From Variovorax sp. J22P240 (lineage in GTDB: Bacteria > Pseudomonadota > Gammaproteobacteria > Burkholderiales > Burkholderiaceae_C), in contig NZ_JASZYR010000005.1 of assembly GCF_030316855.1 (NCBI RefSeq), positions 186,001 through 250,000 on the forward strand: 64,000 bases of DNA, in the 5' to 3' direction. A model generated the notes under the pieces. The model did no database searches. It was not told the origin of the DNA and was given only the letters and a program-made list of their open reading frames with translations. The position numbers and the translations under genes were made by a program. Below are positions 53,791 to 62,148 of the stretch, piece by piece. Each line of letters opens with the position of its first letter. Position 1 is the first letter of the stretch.

Positions 53791-54909
53791 CTACCGTGAA
53801 GGCGGCGCGGAAAGTGACAACACGTATCCGACGCGCGGGTCGCCGCGTCCTGACAGCACCTCTGCATACGCAACCTGCACTTCTGCGCCGCCGTCGTGGT
53901 GTTCGGCGCGCAGCCACGGCGCCTTGGCATCGGTCACGCGCGCGATGAAGGCGTGCCAGGCTTGCACCATGCGCTGCCCGAAAGCCTCGGCACCCCATTC
54001 GGAGGTGCGCTTCTTGATCTGGGCCGGCGCGAAGAACAGCGTCGCGCGCGGGCCGGGCAGGTCTTTGCCCGAGCCGCTGGCGGCCAGCTGGTCGACGTGC
54101 GTGCCGCCGATCGAGGCGCTGTGCTTGAGGTTCGTGAAGCGAGTATGGATCGCGCGGCGCAGCGCGCCGTTGCCGGCGAAGTCCACGTACACGCAGGGCT
54201 TGTCGGCCGGGAGTTGGCCGAGTTCCTCGTAGGCGAGCACGCGGCTGTAGCAGCCCAGGCTTTCGCAGAAGGCCTTGTTGGCGGCCGACGTGAGGCCGAT
54301 CACTTCGATGCCCTCGCGCTGCGCCAGCTGGAAGGCGGTGCCGTAGGCCGTCTTGCTCGAAGCGCTCGACAGCAGCATCGCGCCGGGGCGCGCGCCGAAG
54401 AAGTCGTTGTCTTCGAGGAAGTCGTCGATCAGCCAAGAGGTGATGAACAGCGGCCGCAACAGCGCCTGGATGTCTTCGGTGTCCGTGGTGTAGAGCGGGT
54501 CGGATCGGCAGCGGAAGTACTGGTTGTAGACGGCTGGCAACGCAGCGCGATGGGCGGCGCCATCGGTGAAGCGCTCGGGCGACAGGCGCTCGGGCGTCAG
54601 CACGGCGGAGGAGGCCATGGGGAAGTAGCCGTAGAGTCGTTCGCCGACGGCAACGCCGGGGTGCAGCGAGTGAACCACCGCCCCGAAGCCCCACACCGGG
54701 ATCGTGCCCCAGCCCTCTTCGCCGGTCGGGAAGAACTGCCAGTAGTTCATCGCGTCGCCGAAGGCGGCGTAGGTGATGTTGTTGGAAGTGAGCGCGAAGC
54801 TGTCGATGCGTACCCGGATCTGTCCGTCGGCGAGCCGTTGGTCCTCGGAAGTGCGCAAGCGAGTGGAAGAAAGGTCGTCCTTGCGGATCAGCAGGTCGGT
54901 CGTGCTCAT
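53791..54909 (-). CDS. DUF2855 family protein
   Basis: A 372-residue protein resembling DUF2855, distantly like medium-chain reductases: an N-terminal part with VRIDSFALTSNNITYAAFGD, IPVWGFGAVVHSLHPGVAVG and GERLYGYFPMASS, and a nucleotide-binding-like half with LLSSASSKTAYGTAFQLAQR, EVIGLTSAANKAFCESLGCY and YVDFAGNGALRRAIH. The enzymatic activity is not established. A good AAGGAGAAACC site precedes the ATG. It converges with ccmI and lies downstream of the ohr terminator. Confidence 0.85.
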   Translation of the reverse strand: MSTTDLLIRKDDLSSTRLRTSEDQRLADGQIRVRIDSFALTSNNITYAAFGDAMNYWQFFPTGEEGWGTIPVWGFGAVVHSLHPGVAVGERLYGYFPMASSAVLTPERLSPERFTDGAAHRAALPAVYNQYFRCRSDPLYTTDTEDIQALLRPLFITSWLIDDFLEDNDFFGARPGAMLLSSASSKTAYGTAFQLAQREGIEVIGLTSAANKAFCESLGCYSRVLAYEELGQLPADKPCVYVDFAGNGALRRAIHTRFTNLKHSASIGGTHVDQLAASGSGKDLPGPRATLFFAPAQIKKRTSEWGAEAFGQRMVQAWHAFIARVTDAKAPWLRAEHHDGGAEVQVAYAEVLSGRGDPRVGYVLSLSAPPSR

Positions 54910-54984
54910 GGTTTCTCCTTGTGCGTCCTGTGCGCTGCGATGACGCGGATGACCATAGCGCAGGCTTGCGTCGATTGCATGAAA

Positions 54985-55027
54985 AAGGCCCGGCAGCTCG
55001 TCGCGTAGGCGACGCCTGCCGGGCCTT
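54985..55027 (-). terminator. Rho-independent terminator of ohrR-ohr
   Basis: A 12-bp perfect stem, AAGGCCCGGCAG (54985-54996) with CTGCCGGGCCTT (55016-55027), has a second inner stem CGTCGC/GCGACG. On the minus strand it is followed by a run of T (GGGCCTTTTTC). It lies 22 bp after the ohr stop and fits an intrinsic terminator. Confidence 0.85.
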
Positions 55028-55049
55028 GATCGAGCCCTGCGGACCGCGA

Positions 55050-55475
55050 TCAGGCGATCGAGAGTTCGACCTCGACGTTGCCGCGCGTGGCGTTCGAGTA
55101 GGGGCACACCTGGTGAGCCGCTTCGACCAGCAGCTTCTTCTGCGCGTCGTCGAGCCCCGGCAGGGTGATCGCGAGCTTGACGGCGATGCCGTAGGCGGCG
55201 CCGGCGTCGATCGGGCCGAGCGAAACGCTGGCGTCGATGGCGACGTCCTCAGGCACCTTGACATTGATCTTGGGCGCCACGGCCCTCATCGCGCCGATGA
55301 AGCAGGCCGAATAGCCGACTGCAAACAGTTGCTCGGGGTTGGTGCCCGGCTTGCCGGACCCGGGCGAGCTGAGCTTGACGTCCAGCGAGCCGTCGCTGGT
55401 CTTGCCGGCGCCGTCGCGGCCGCCGATGGTGTGGGCTTGCGCGGTGTAGAGCACTTTGTCGAGTTTCTTGACCAT
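55050..55475 (-). CDS. ohr: Organic hydroperoxide resistance protein Ohr
   Basis: A 141-residue OsmC/Ohr family peroxidase. The two catalytic Cys are C58 (VGYSACFIGAM) and C124 (HQVCPYSNATRGN), with Arg20 and Glu48 (NPEQLF) as expected partners. It reduces organic and fatty-acid hydroperoxides, using lipoylated proteins in studied members. The ATG follows GAAGGAACC. It lies 63 bp after ohrR in the same direction and is followed by a strong terminator. Confidence 0.95.
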   Translation of the reverse strand: MVKKLDKVLYTAQAHTIGGRDGAGKTSDGSLDVKLSSPGSGKPGTNPEQLFAVGYSACFIGAMRAVAPKINVKVPEDVAIDASVSLGPIDAGAAYGIAVKLAITLPGLDDAQKKLLVEAAHQVCPYSNATRGNVEVELSIA

Positions 55476-55508
55476 GGTGGTTCCTTCGGTTGGTTGGAGA
55501 GCAAGGGT

Positions 55509-55526
55509 GCTTCGATGGATCGAAGC
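55509..55526 (-). promoter_or_regulatory. Palindrome between ohrR and ohr
   Basis: GCTTCGAT-GG-ATCGAAGC is an 18-bp palindrome apart from its central two bases, placed 34 bp before the ohr ATG. As RNA it could form a 7-bp stem with a 4-base loop. It might stabilise or separate the ohr message. It does not resemble the OhrR site upstream of ohrR. Confidence 0.45.
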
Positions 55527-55538
55527 GGTAGAGAAAAT

Positions 55539-56000
55539 CTAGGCGGCCCTGACGCGGTCCCGCAGGATCTGCACTTGCTGCGTGAGGGCCATCAGCTCGT
55601 CCACGGAGCATTGCGATGCGGCCAACAGGCAGGCCGGAACGCTGGCGGCGCGCGCCTTGAGCTTGCGGCCGGCGGCGGTGAGGCTGACGTGCACGCGGCG
55701 CTCGTCGCCGACATCGCGGATGCGGGCGACCAGGCCATTGGCTTCCAGCCGCTTCAGCAGTGGCGTCAGCGTGCCCGAATCGAGGAACAGCCGCTCGCCC
55801 AGCTCGGACACCATGAGGCCGTCGCGTTCCCACAGCACCAGCATCACGAGGTATTGCGGATAAGTGAGCTGGAGTTTGTCGAGTAGCGGCTTGTACCGCT
55901 TGGTCATGGCCAGCGATGCCGAATACACCGCGAAACAGAGCTGGTTGTCCAACTGCAGCATCTCGTCGACAGAAATGGCGGAAGGGGCTGGGTTGCGCAT
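55539..56000 (-). CDS. ohrR: MarR-family peroxide sensor OhrR
   Basis: A 153-residue MarR-family regulator. The N-terminal sensing Cys is C22 in LDNQLCFAVYSAS, where OhrR proteins keep the peroxide-reactive Cys. The winged helix is LTYPQYLVMLVLWERDGLMV, LGERLFLDSGTLTPLLKRLE and VGDERRVHVSLTAAGRKL. Oxidation releases it from DNA and induces ohr. The ATG at 56000 is preferred to the TTG at 56021, because the predicted promoter starts transcription within a base or two of it. Operator and promoter are readable immediately upstream. Confidence 0.93.
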   Translation of the reverse strand: MRNPAPSAISVDEMLQLDNQLCFAVYSASLAMTKRYKPLLDKLQLTYPQYLVMLVLWERDGLMVSELGERLFLDSGTLTPLLKRLEANGLVARIRDVGDERRVHVSLTAAGRKLKARAASVPACLLAASQCSVDELMALTQQVQILRDRVRAA

Positions 56001-56007
56001 GACCTGA

Positions 56008-56043
56008 AGTATAGCTGGCAATTAAATTGTGTGCAATTTAGTT
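56008..56043 (-). promoter_or_regulatory. ohrR-ohr promoter with overlapping OhrR operator
   Basis: Minus-strand TTGCAC (rc at 56031-56036) and TATACT (rc at 56008-56013) are separated by exactly 17 bp. An AT-rich inverted repeat, AATTAAATTG-TGTG-CAATTTAGTT (56020-56043, 9 of 10 arm positions symmetric), covers the -35 and spacer. AT-rich imperfect palindromes of this kind are known OhrR sites. The start point would be at about 56001, so the message would be essentially leaderless. Confidence 0.75.
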
Positions 56044-56090
56044 TGTAGCCGGATGTTCCGGATGCGGCGTTGCCGCCGCGCCTCGGATTG

Positions 56091-56906
56091 TCAACGACCG
56101 CTGAAGCGAGCAGGCCGCCGCTCGACGAAGGAGCGCACGCCTTCGGCCGCATCCTCGCTGTTGGCAAGACGCTGCTGCACGGGGATGAATTCCTCCACCG
56201 CCGCAAGCGGGCCGTGTTCGATCGCTTTCATCACGTTGAGGCGGGTCGCAACTACCGCCAACGGCGCCTGCGCAGCGATGCGTTGCGCAATGCGCAAGGC
56301 TTCGTCGAGTTCCTGCCCGGCCGGCACGACCTTCTGCACGAAGTTCAGGCGGAAGGCTTCTGCGCTGTCGAATTCGTCGGCCGTCAGCAGGTGCAGCATG
56401 GCGTTGCCCAGTCCCGCGCGCTCGGCCATGCGCAGCGTGGCGCCGCCCGTGGCCATGATCCCGCGCTGGACTTCCATCTGCGAGAAGCGGCAGTTGTCGG
56501 CGGCGACCACGATGTCCGCGCCGAGCATGAGTTCGATGCCCACCGTAAAGCAGATCCCCTTGACCGCGACCACCATCGGCTTGGTGCGGCGACGGTAGCC
56601 GGGCAGGCCGAAATCGTGCGGCTCGACGAGCCCTTGGGGAATCGCCTTCTCGCCGCGCTTCATGAACTCGGCCACTGCGGGCAGGTCGAGCCCCGCCGTG
56701 AAGTGATCGCCGAAGGCATGCAGCACGCCGACGCGCAGCGCCGGGTCGTCGTCGAGCCGCGTGTAGGCCTCGGCGAGCTGCTTGAACATGGCTGGCGTCC
56801 AGCCATTGCGCTTGGCCGGGCGGTTGATGCCGATCAGCAGCACATGGTCGAGCGCCTGCGTGTCGATGCAGCCCTCGGGTGGCGGGGTGGTGGGCGTGGC
56901 AGTCAT
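56091..56906 (-). CDS. Enoyl-CoA hydratase/isomerase family protein
   Basis: A 271-residue crotonase-fold enzyme: LLIGINRPAKRNGWTPAMF, the oxyanion-hole region FTAGLDLPAVAEF, and GICFTVGIELMLGADIVVAA with the second half RFSQMEVQRGIMATGGATLR. These enzymes hydrate or isomerise enoyl-CoA in beta-oxidation or ring-cleavage pathways. The first catalytic Glu of hydratases is not obvious, so an isomerase-like activity is possible. It is 13 bp downstream of a 3-hydroxyacyl-CoA dehydrogenase gene, its probable pathway partner. Confidence 0.88.
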   Translation of the reverse strand: MTATPTTPPPEGCIDTQALDHVLLIGINRPAKRNGWTPAMFKQLAEAYTRLDDDPALRVGVLHAFGDHFTAGLDLPAVAEFMKRGEKAIPQGLVEPHDFGLPGYRRRTKPMVVAVKGICFTVGIELMLGADIVVAADNCRFSQMEVQRGIMATGGATLRMAERAGLGNAMLHLLTADEFDSAEAFRLNFVQKVVPAGQELDEALRIAQRIAAQAPLAVVATRLNVMKAIEHGPLAAVEEFIPVQQRLANSEDAAEGVRSFVERRPARFSGR

Positions 56907-56919
56907 CGCGGCTCCGTGG

Positions 56920-57768
56920 TCAGTACGTGTACACGCCGCGGCCGGTCTTGCGCCCGAGCTGGCCCGCCGCGACCATCTCCTTGAGCAGAGGGCAGGGGCG
57001 GTACTTGGAATCGCCGAACTGCTCCAGGTACACCTCCATCACGGCCAGGCAGACGTCGAGCCCGATCATGTCGGCGAGCGCCAGCGGGCCGATCGGCTGG
57101 TTGCAGCCGAGCTTCATTCCGGCGTCGATGTCCTCCGCCGTCGCGAGGCCCTCGGCCAGCACGAAGAAGGCCTCGTTGATCATCGGCACCAGGATGCGGT
57201 TGACCACGAAGCCCGGCGCGTTCTTCACGGTGATCGGCGACTTGCCCAGCTTCACTGCGAGTTCCTTCACCGCGTCGTGCGTCGCATCGCTGGTGAGGTA
57301 GCCGCGGATGATCTCGACCAGCGCCATCATCGGCACGGGGTTGAAGAAGTGCATGCCGATGAACCGGTCGGCGCGCGAGGTGGCGGCCGCGAGCTGGGTG
57401 ATCGAGATCGACGAGGTGTTCGACGCGACGATCACTTCCGGTGCGAGGATCGCGTCCACTTGCTTGAGGATCTTGAGCTTGAGTTCGTGGTTCTCGGTGG
57501 CGGCCTCGATGACCAGTTGCGCGGCCTTCAGGTCGTCGTAGTGGGTCGAGCCCTTGATGAGCGCGAGCGCCGCGTCCTTCTGGGCGGTCGTGAGCTTCTC
57601 CTTCTTGATGAGCCTGTCGAGGCTGCCCGCCACCGTGGCGATGCCCTTGTCGACCGCCGCTTGCGCGATGTCGACCATGACGACATTCACGCCCGCCACG
57701 GCGCAAGCCTGTGCGATGCCGTTGCCCATCGTTCCCGCACCGATGATGCCGACCGTCTGGATAGCCAT
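56920..57768 (-). CDS. 3-hydroxyacyl (3-hydroxybutyryl)-CoA dehydrogenase
   Basis: A 282-residue NAD-dependent dehydrogenase. The Rossmann motif is VGIIGAGTMGNGIAQACAV, followed by LVIEAATENHELKLKI, ASNTSSISITQLAAAT, the catalytic His in MHFFNPVPMM, and NAPGFVVNRILVPMINEAFF. It ends LGRKTGRGVYTY. It oxidises (S)-3-hydroxyacyl-CoA to 3-oxoacyl-CoA (paaH/hbd type). AAGGAG precedes the ATG at 57768. Operon with the enoyl-CoA hydratase gene; chain-length preference is unknown. Confidence 0.93.
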   Translation of the reverse strand: MAIQTVGIIGAGTMGNGIAQACAVAGVNVVMVDIAQAAVDKGIATVAGSLDRLIKKEKLTTAQKDAALALIKGSTHYDDLKAAQLVIEAATENHELKLKILKQVDAILAPEVIVASNTSSISITQLAAATSRADRFIGMHFFNPVPMMALVEIIRGYLTSDATHDAVKELAVKLGKSPITVKNAPGFVVNRILVPMINEAFFVLAEGLATAEDIDAGMKLGCNQPIGPLALADMIGLDVCLAVMEVYLEQFGDSKYRPCPLLKEMVAAGQLGRKTGRGVYTY

Positions 57769-57934
57769 GAGAAATGCTCCTTGAACTGAAAATGAAAGGG
57801 GAGGGAAGACGCCGCTGCCGCGGCGATCCGTGCCCGTCATTGTGAAACAGCGGCCGATAGGCACCGTTGCCGCGTGTGACAACGCGGGTGATTTAAAGTG
57901 CCGCGTTCAGATTCCCCAGCCACGGACCCGCACC

Positions 57935-59137
57935 ATGACCACCCTCGGCACCCCCCTTTCTCCCTCAGCCACCCGCGTGATGCTGCTGGGCTCCGGCGAG
58001 CTCGGCAAGGAAGTGCTGATCGCACTCCAGCGCCTGGGCGTGGAGACCATCGCCGTCGACCGATACGAGAACGCCCCCGGCCAGCAGGTGGCGCACCACG
58101 CGCGCACCATCACGATGAGCGACCCCGCGCAACTCCAGGCGCTGATCGAGGCCGAGAAGCCGCACCTCGTCGTCCCCGAGATCGAGGCCATCGCCACGCC
58201 CATGCTGCAGCAACTCGAAGATGCCGGCGTGGTGCGCGTGATCCCGACCGCTCGTGCGGCGCGCTTGACGATGGACCGCGAAGGCATCCGCCGCCTCGCC
58301 GCCGAGACACTGGGCGTGCCGACCAGCCCCTACAAGTTTTGCGATTCGCTGGCCGAGTTGCAGGCGGCGATCGACGCGGGCATCGGCTACCCCTGCATCG
58401 TCAAGCCCGTGATGAGCAGCTCCGGCAAGGGCCAGAGCAAGATCGACGGCCCGGCCGACGTGCAAAAAGCGTGGGACTACGCCATGGCCGGCGGCCGCGT
58501 GAGTCATGGCCGGGTGATCGTCGAAGGCTTCATCGACTTCGACTACGAGATCACGCTGCTGACCGTGCGCGCACTCGACGGTGCCGGCGCGGTGCAGACG
58601 CACTTTTGCGACCCGATCGGCCACGTGCAGGTCAGCGGCGACTATGTCGAGAGCTGGCAGCCGCATCCCATGGCGCCGGCCGCGCTCCAGAAGGCGCAGC
58701 AGATCGCGCAGGCCGTGACGGCGGACCTCGGCGGCCAGGGCCTCTTTGGCGTCGAACTGTTCGTCAAGGGCGATCAGGTCTGGTTCAGCGAGGTGAGCCC
58801 GCGACCGCACGACACCGGCATGGTGACCATGGCGACGCAATGGCAGAACGAGTTCGAGCTCCATGCCCGCGCCATCCTCGGCCTGCCGGTCGACACCGCG
58901 CTCAAGAGCCCGGGCGCCAGCGCCGTCATTTACGGCGGCGTGGACGCCACCGGCATCGCCTTCGACGGCGTGGCGGAAGCGCTGGCGGTGCCGGGCACCG
59001 ACGTGCGGCTCTTCGGCAAGCCGGAGAGCTTCGTCAAGCGCCGCATGGGCGTGGCGCTGGCGCATGCCGACGACATCGACACCGCGCGCCGCAACGCCAA
59101 GGAAGCGGCGTCGCGGGTCAAGCCTCGCAAGCCCTGA
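57935..59137 (+). CDS. purT: Formate-dependent phosphoribosylglycinamide formyltransferase PurT
   Basis: A 400-residue ATP-grasp enzyme making formyl-GAR from GAR, formate and ATP in purine synthesis. PurT features: [54 protein letters not shown] (ATP loop), [20 protein letters not shown] and [20 protein letters not shown]. Length is as in E. coli. The ATG at 57935 gives the normal N-terminus; upstream in-frame starts extend into the intergenic region. Single gene, or first of two with the esterase 27 bp downstream. Confidence 0.96.
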   Translation: MTTLGTPLSPSATRVMLLGSGELGKEVLIALQRLGVETIAVDRYENAPGQQVAHHARTITMSDPAQLQALIEAEKPHLVVPEIEAIATPMLQQLEDAGVVRVIPTARAARLTMDREGIRRLAAETLGVPTSPYKFCDSLAELQAAIDAGIGYPCIVKPVMSSSGKGQSKIDGPADVQKAWDYAMAGGRVSHGRVIVEGFIDFDYEITLLTVRALDGAGAVQTHFCDPIGHVQVSGDYVESWQPHPMAPAALQKAQQIAQAVTADLGGQGLFGVELFVKGDQVWFSEVSPRPHDTGMVTMATQWQNEFELHARAILGLPVDTALKSPGASAVIYGGVDATGIAFDGVAEALAVPGTDVRLFGKPESFVKRRMGVALAHADDIDTARRNAKEAASRVKPRKP

Positions 59138-59164
59138 TCCCTCATCACTCACCCGGAGCGTTCC

Positions 59165-60112
59165 ATGCTGCATCCTCAAGCCCAGGCCTTCATTGACCTT
59201 CTCGTCCAGCGCGGCGTGCCGCCGACCCACACGCTCACGTATGCCGACGCCCGCAAGTTCTATCGCGAGCGGCGCGCCATCACGCAGCCGGACCCGGGCG
59301 AAGTGGCAGAGGTGCGCGAGCTGGTCGCCGAAGGACCGCATGGCGCCATCCCGATGCGGCTCTACCGGCCGCTGGGCTCGGACGCCGGGCAAGTGCTGCC
59401 GGTGCTCGTCTACTACCACGGTGGCGGCTGGACCATCGGCGACCTGGACACGCACGACACGCTGTGCCGCGAGCTTTCCAATCTCTCGGGCTGCGCCGTT
59501 GTGGCGGTGGACTACCGCATGGGCCCGGAGCATCGCTTCCCCGCGGCCGTGGACGACGTGCTCGCGGCCACACGCTGGGTGCGCAAGGAAGCTGCCGCGC
59601 TCGGCGTGGACCCGAGCCGGCTGGCCGTCGGTGGTGACAGCGCGGGCGGCAACCTCGCTGCCGTGGTCGCCCTGGACGCGCGCGATGCCGGCGACCTGCC
59701 GATCGCCTTCCAGCTCTTGATCTATCCCGCGACCGACATGCGCCGACTGCACCCGTCGCACACGACCAACGGGCAGGGCTATGTGCTGACGAGCGACACG
59801 ATCACGTACTTCCATGACCACTACATTACCGACGCGGCGCACGACCTCGACTGGCGCGCGTCGCCGCTGTTGCACAAGAACCTCGCTGGCCTGCCGCCCG
59901 CACTGGTACTGACCGCCGGCTACGACCCGCTGCGCGACGAGGGACTCGACTACGCGCGTGCGTTGACCGAAGCGGGCAACCGCGCGACCTACGTCTGCTT
60001 CGAGCGCCAGATCCACGGCTTCATCACCATGGGCCGGCTGCTCGACGAGGCCAACGCCGCCGTCGGGCTGTGCGCCGGCGAGCTGCGGCGCGCACTGATG
60101 CCGCGCGCCTAG
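59165..60112 (+). CDS. Alpha/beta hydrolase, HSL-family esterase
   Basis: A 315-residue hormone-sensitive-lipase-type esterase. The oxyanion-hole motif is YYHGGGWTIGDLDTHD, the nucleophile elbow is GGDSAGGNLAAVVA, the acid is in LTAGYDPLRDEGLDYA and the His is in IHGFITMG. Such enzymes hydrolyse short acyl esters or lactones. GGAG precedes the ATG. It follows purT in the same direction and precedes an AraC regulator and a Liv transporter, which might form a local catabolic set; the natural substrate is unknown. Confidence 0.9.
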   Translation: MLHPQAQAFIDLLVQRGVPPTHTLTYADARKFYRERRAITQPDPGEVAEVRELVAEGPHGAIPMRLYRPLGSDAGQVLPVLVYYHGGGWTIGDLDTHDTLCRELSNLSGCAVVAVDYRMGPEHRFPAAVDDVLAATRWVRKEAAALGVDPSRLAVGGDSAGGNLAAVVALDARDAGDLPIAFQLLIYPATDMRRLHPSHTTNGQGYVLTSDTITYFHDHYITDAAHDLDWRASPLLHKNLAGLPPALVLTAGYDPLRDEGLDYARALTEAGNRATYVCFERQIHGFITMGRLLDEANAAVGLCAGELRRALMPRA

Positions 60113-60222
60113 GGTAAGTCCTCGCGCAAACGGCGTCGCCACGCCGGATTGCGCCGCTACGATCCTTCGAACCGACGGCGGCCATGGGCCCATCGTCGCA
60201 GTGCGGAGGAAAGGGCAACCTG

Positions 60223-61017
60223 GTGACCAGACAACCGACAGACGCGGCGCGCAGCAACCAGGGCGAGCGCCTCATGTGGATCACGACGCAGCGCGTGTTC
60301 TATGCAGGGCTTCTCGGTGCGGCGTCGGAACGCAGTCTCGGCGGGCATGGTGTCTACGTGTCGCCGACGGGCGCCCCGCTGCGCATCCGAATCGGAGGCA
60401 GTGCCTGGCAGAGTGGCGAACTGCTGGTGGTGCCGCCCCAAGTGCCGCACCAGGTCGCGACCGATCATCGACTGATCCTCAATCTCCTCGTCGAATCGGA
60501 ATCGGTCGACCCGGCGCTGCTGCCGGGCTTTCTCCAGCACTGCGGGCCGGTCGATGCGCCGCTGTTCGTCCGCCGCGTTCGCGACGCGCATGCACGCCTG
60601 CTGGAAGCCTCCGGCCGGGAGAGCTTCGACGGCTTCGACTTCGACACGCTCTTCTTCGGCCATCCGCTGGCGCCGCGCGCGCTCGATGCGCGCATCCGCG
60701 CCGTGGTGGACCGCATCAATGCCGACCCGGCCGCACCCACCTCGGCCGAGGAATGCGCAGCGGCGGTCAAGCTGTCCTTCTCCCGCTTCCTGCATCTGTT
60801 CAAGCAGGAAACCGGCGTGCCGTTCCGCGCCTTCCGCGCCTGGAAGCGAGCACGCAGCCTGCTGCGCCATGTGCGGCAGACCGCCACCCTCACCGACATC
60901 GCGCTCGACACCGGCTATCCGGATTCGACCCACTTCAGCCATTCGATCCGCCAGGTCTACGGCCTGCGACCCAGCGACATCCTCGCCGGCTCGCGGCGGC
61001 TTGCGGTGCACCAATGA
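60223..61017 (+). CDS. AraC family transcriptional regulator
   Basis: A 264-residue protein with an N-terminal cupin-like ligand domain (RIRIGGSAWQSGELLVVPPQ, VPHQVATDHRLIL) and a C-terminal double helix-turn-helix: LSFSRFLHLFKQETGVPFRA and TLTDIALDTGYPDSTHFSHS, then IRQVYGLRPSDILAG. The GTG at 60223 follows AGGAAAGGG and is chosen; an ATG at 60274 also fits. It lies between the esterase and the second Liv cluster and may regulate either. Confidence 0.87.
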   Translation: MTRQPTDAARSNQGERLMWITTQRVFYAGLLGAASERSLGGHGVYVSPTGAPLRIRIGGSAWQSGELLVVPPQVPHQVATDHRLILNLLVESESVDPALLPGFLQHCGPVDAPLFVRRVRDAHARLLEASGRESFDGFDFDTLFFGHPLAPRALDARIRAVVDRINADPAAPTSAEECAAAVKLSFSRFLHLFKQETGVPFRAFRAWKRARSLLRHVRQTATLTDIALDTGYPDSTHFSHSIRQVYGLRPSDILAGSRRLAVHQ

Positions 61018-61110
61018 CGCGCATGTCCGCGCCACGCCGGATGCGGGTCAACCCTCTGCGCGACGCGTGGTGCTCACCGCTATAAACCGCGAAACCCGAA
61101 CGAGACCCCT

Positions 61111-61986
61111 TTGCAAATCCTCCAGCTCCTGCTCTCTGGCATCGCGCAAGGCTGCATCTATGGCCTGATCGCACTGGGGTTCGTGCTCATCTACAAGGCC
61201 ACCGAGACGGTGAGCTTCGCGCAGGGCGAACTGATGATGCTCGGTGCCTTCTGCGCCTTCGCGGGTATGACGCTGTTCGGCCTGCCGTTCTGGCTGGCGG
61301 CATTGCTGGCAGTCGCTGCCATGGTCGCCTTCGGCGTGCTGCTGGAACTGGTCGTGATCCGGCCGATCCTCGGGCAGCCGCAGTTCTCGATCGTGATGCT
61401 GACCATCGGCATCGGCTACGTGGCGCGTGGCCTGATCACGATGATCCCCGCCATCGGCACCGAGACGCATGCGCTGCCGGTGCCTTACAAGGACCAGATC
61501 TGGAAGGTGGGCGAGCTGGTCGTCAACGTCGAGCAGATGGCGATCATCGGGGCCACGGCGGTGCTGTGCGGACTGCTGTTCGCGATGTTCCGCTACAGCA
61601 AGCTCGGCATCGCGATGCAGGCTTCGTCGCAGAACCAATTGGCTGCGTACTACATGGGCATCCCGGTGAAGCGGCTCAACGGCCTGGTGTGGGGCCTGGC
61701 GGCGGCGGTCGCGGCCATCGCCGGCATGTTGCTGGCGCCGATCACCTTCGTGCACGCGAACATGGGTTTTATCGGGCTCAAGGCCTTCCCTGCGGCGGTC
61801 GTGGGCGGGTTCGGCAGCCTGCCGGGCGCGATCGTCGGCGGGCTGGTGATCGGCATCGTCGAATCCTTCGCGGGCTTCTATCTGCCGGACGGCTTCAAAG
61901 ACACGGCCCCCTACATCGTGGTGCTGGTGATGCTGATGGTGAAGCCCAACGGCCTCTTCGGCGAGAAGCTGCGAAAAAAAGTCTAG
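61111..61986 (+). CDS. livH: HAAT ABC transporter permease (LivH-like), second cluster
   Basis: A 291-residue permease with about eight membrane segments: QILQLLLSGIAQGCIYGLIA, FVLIYKATETVSFAQGELMM, the coupling loop MQASSQNQLAAYYMGIPVKR and VVGGFGSLPGAIVGGLVIGI, ending VKPNGLFGEKLRKKV. The start is TTG at 61111, since the first ATG is too far inside. It forms the channel with the LivM at 62149-63225. The spacer downstream holds copy 2 of the 101-bp repeat. Confidence 0.9.
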   Translation: MQILQLLLSGIAQGCIYGLIALGFVLIYKATETVSFAQGELMMLGAFCAFAGMTLFGLPFWLAALLAVAAMVAFGVLLELVVIRPILGQPQFSIVMLTIGIGYVARGLITMIPAIGTETHALPVPYKDQIWKVGELVVNVEQMAIIGATAVLCGLLFAMFRYSKLGIAMQASSQNQLAAYYMGIPVKRLNGLVWGLAAAVAAIAGMLLAPITFVHANMGFIGLKAFPAAVVGGFGSLPGAIVGGLVIGIVESFAGFYLPDGFKDTAPYIVVLVMLMVKPNGLFGEKLRKKV

Positions 61987-61988
61987 AG

Positions 61989-62089
61989 ATGAAGCTCTCC
62001 CCCAGGCTCGCGCACTTCGTGTCGCTCTCCACCCCCTCTCCGGGGGCAACCCCGGCGGCCCGGCAAAGCCGGTTCCGCGGGGTTCTTGG
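61989..62089 (+). repeat. 101-bp interspersed repeat, copy 2, between livH and livM
   Basis: Starts ATGAAGCTCTCC two bases after the livH stop and ends in CTTGG; 80 of 101 positions match copy 1 at 8187-8287 without gaps. The invariant 26-bp part with CCGGCAAAGCCGG lies near its end. Both copies happen to keep an open frame (MKLSPRLAHFV here, MKLTLKLAHFV in copy 1), but identity is lower at protein than DNA level, so coding is doubtful. Confidence 0.85.
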
Positions 62090-62148
62090 CCTTGGCTGCT
62101 TTGGCTTGCTGCGCTGCGGGTCACGCAACGGCATGCCGGAAAACTGAC

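Noticed and set aside
61989..62147. A small protein encoded by the 101-bp repeat (open in both copies)
   Set aside because: By hand the copies are about 79 percent identical in DNA but only 23 of 34 residues match, so selection on the peptide is not indicated; the position right behind livH explains the open frame poorly but not as a gene.
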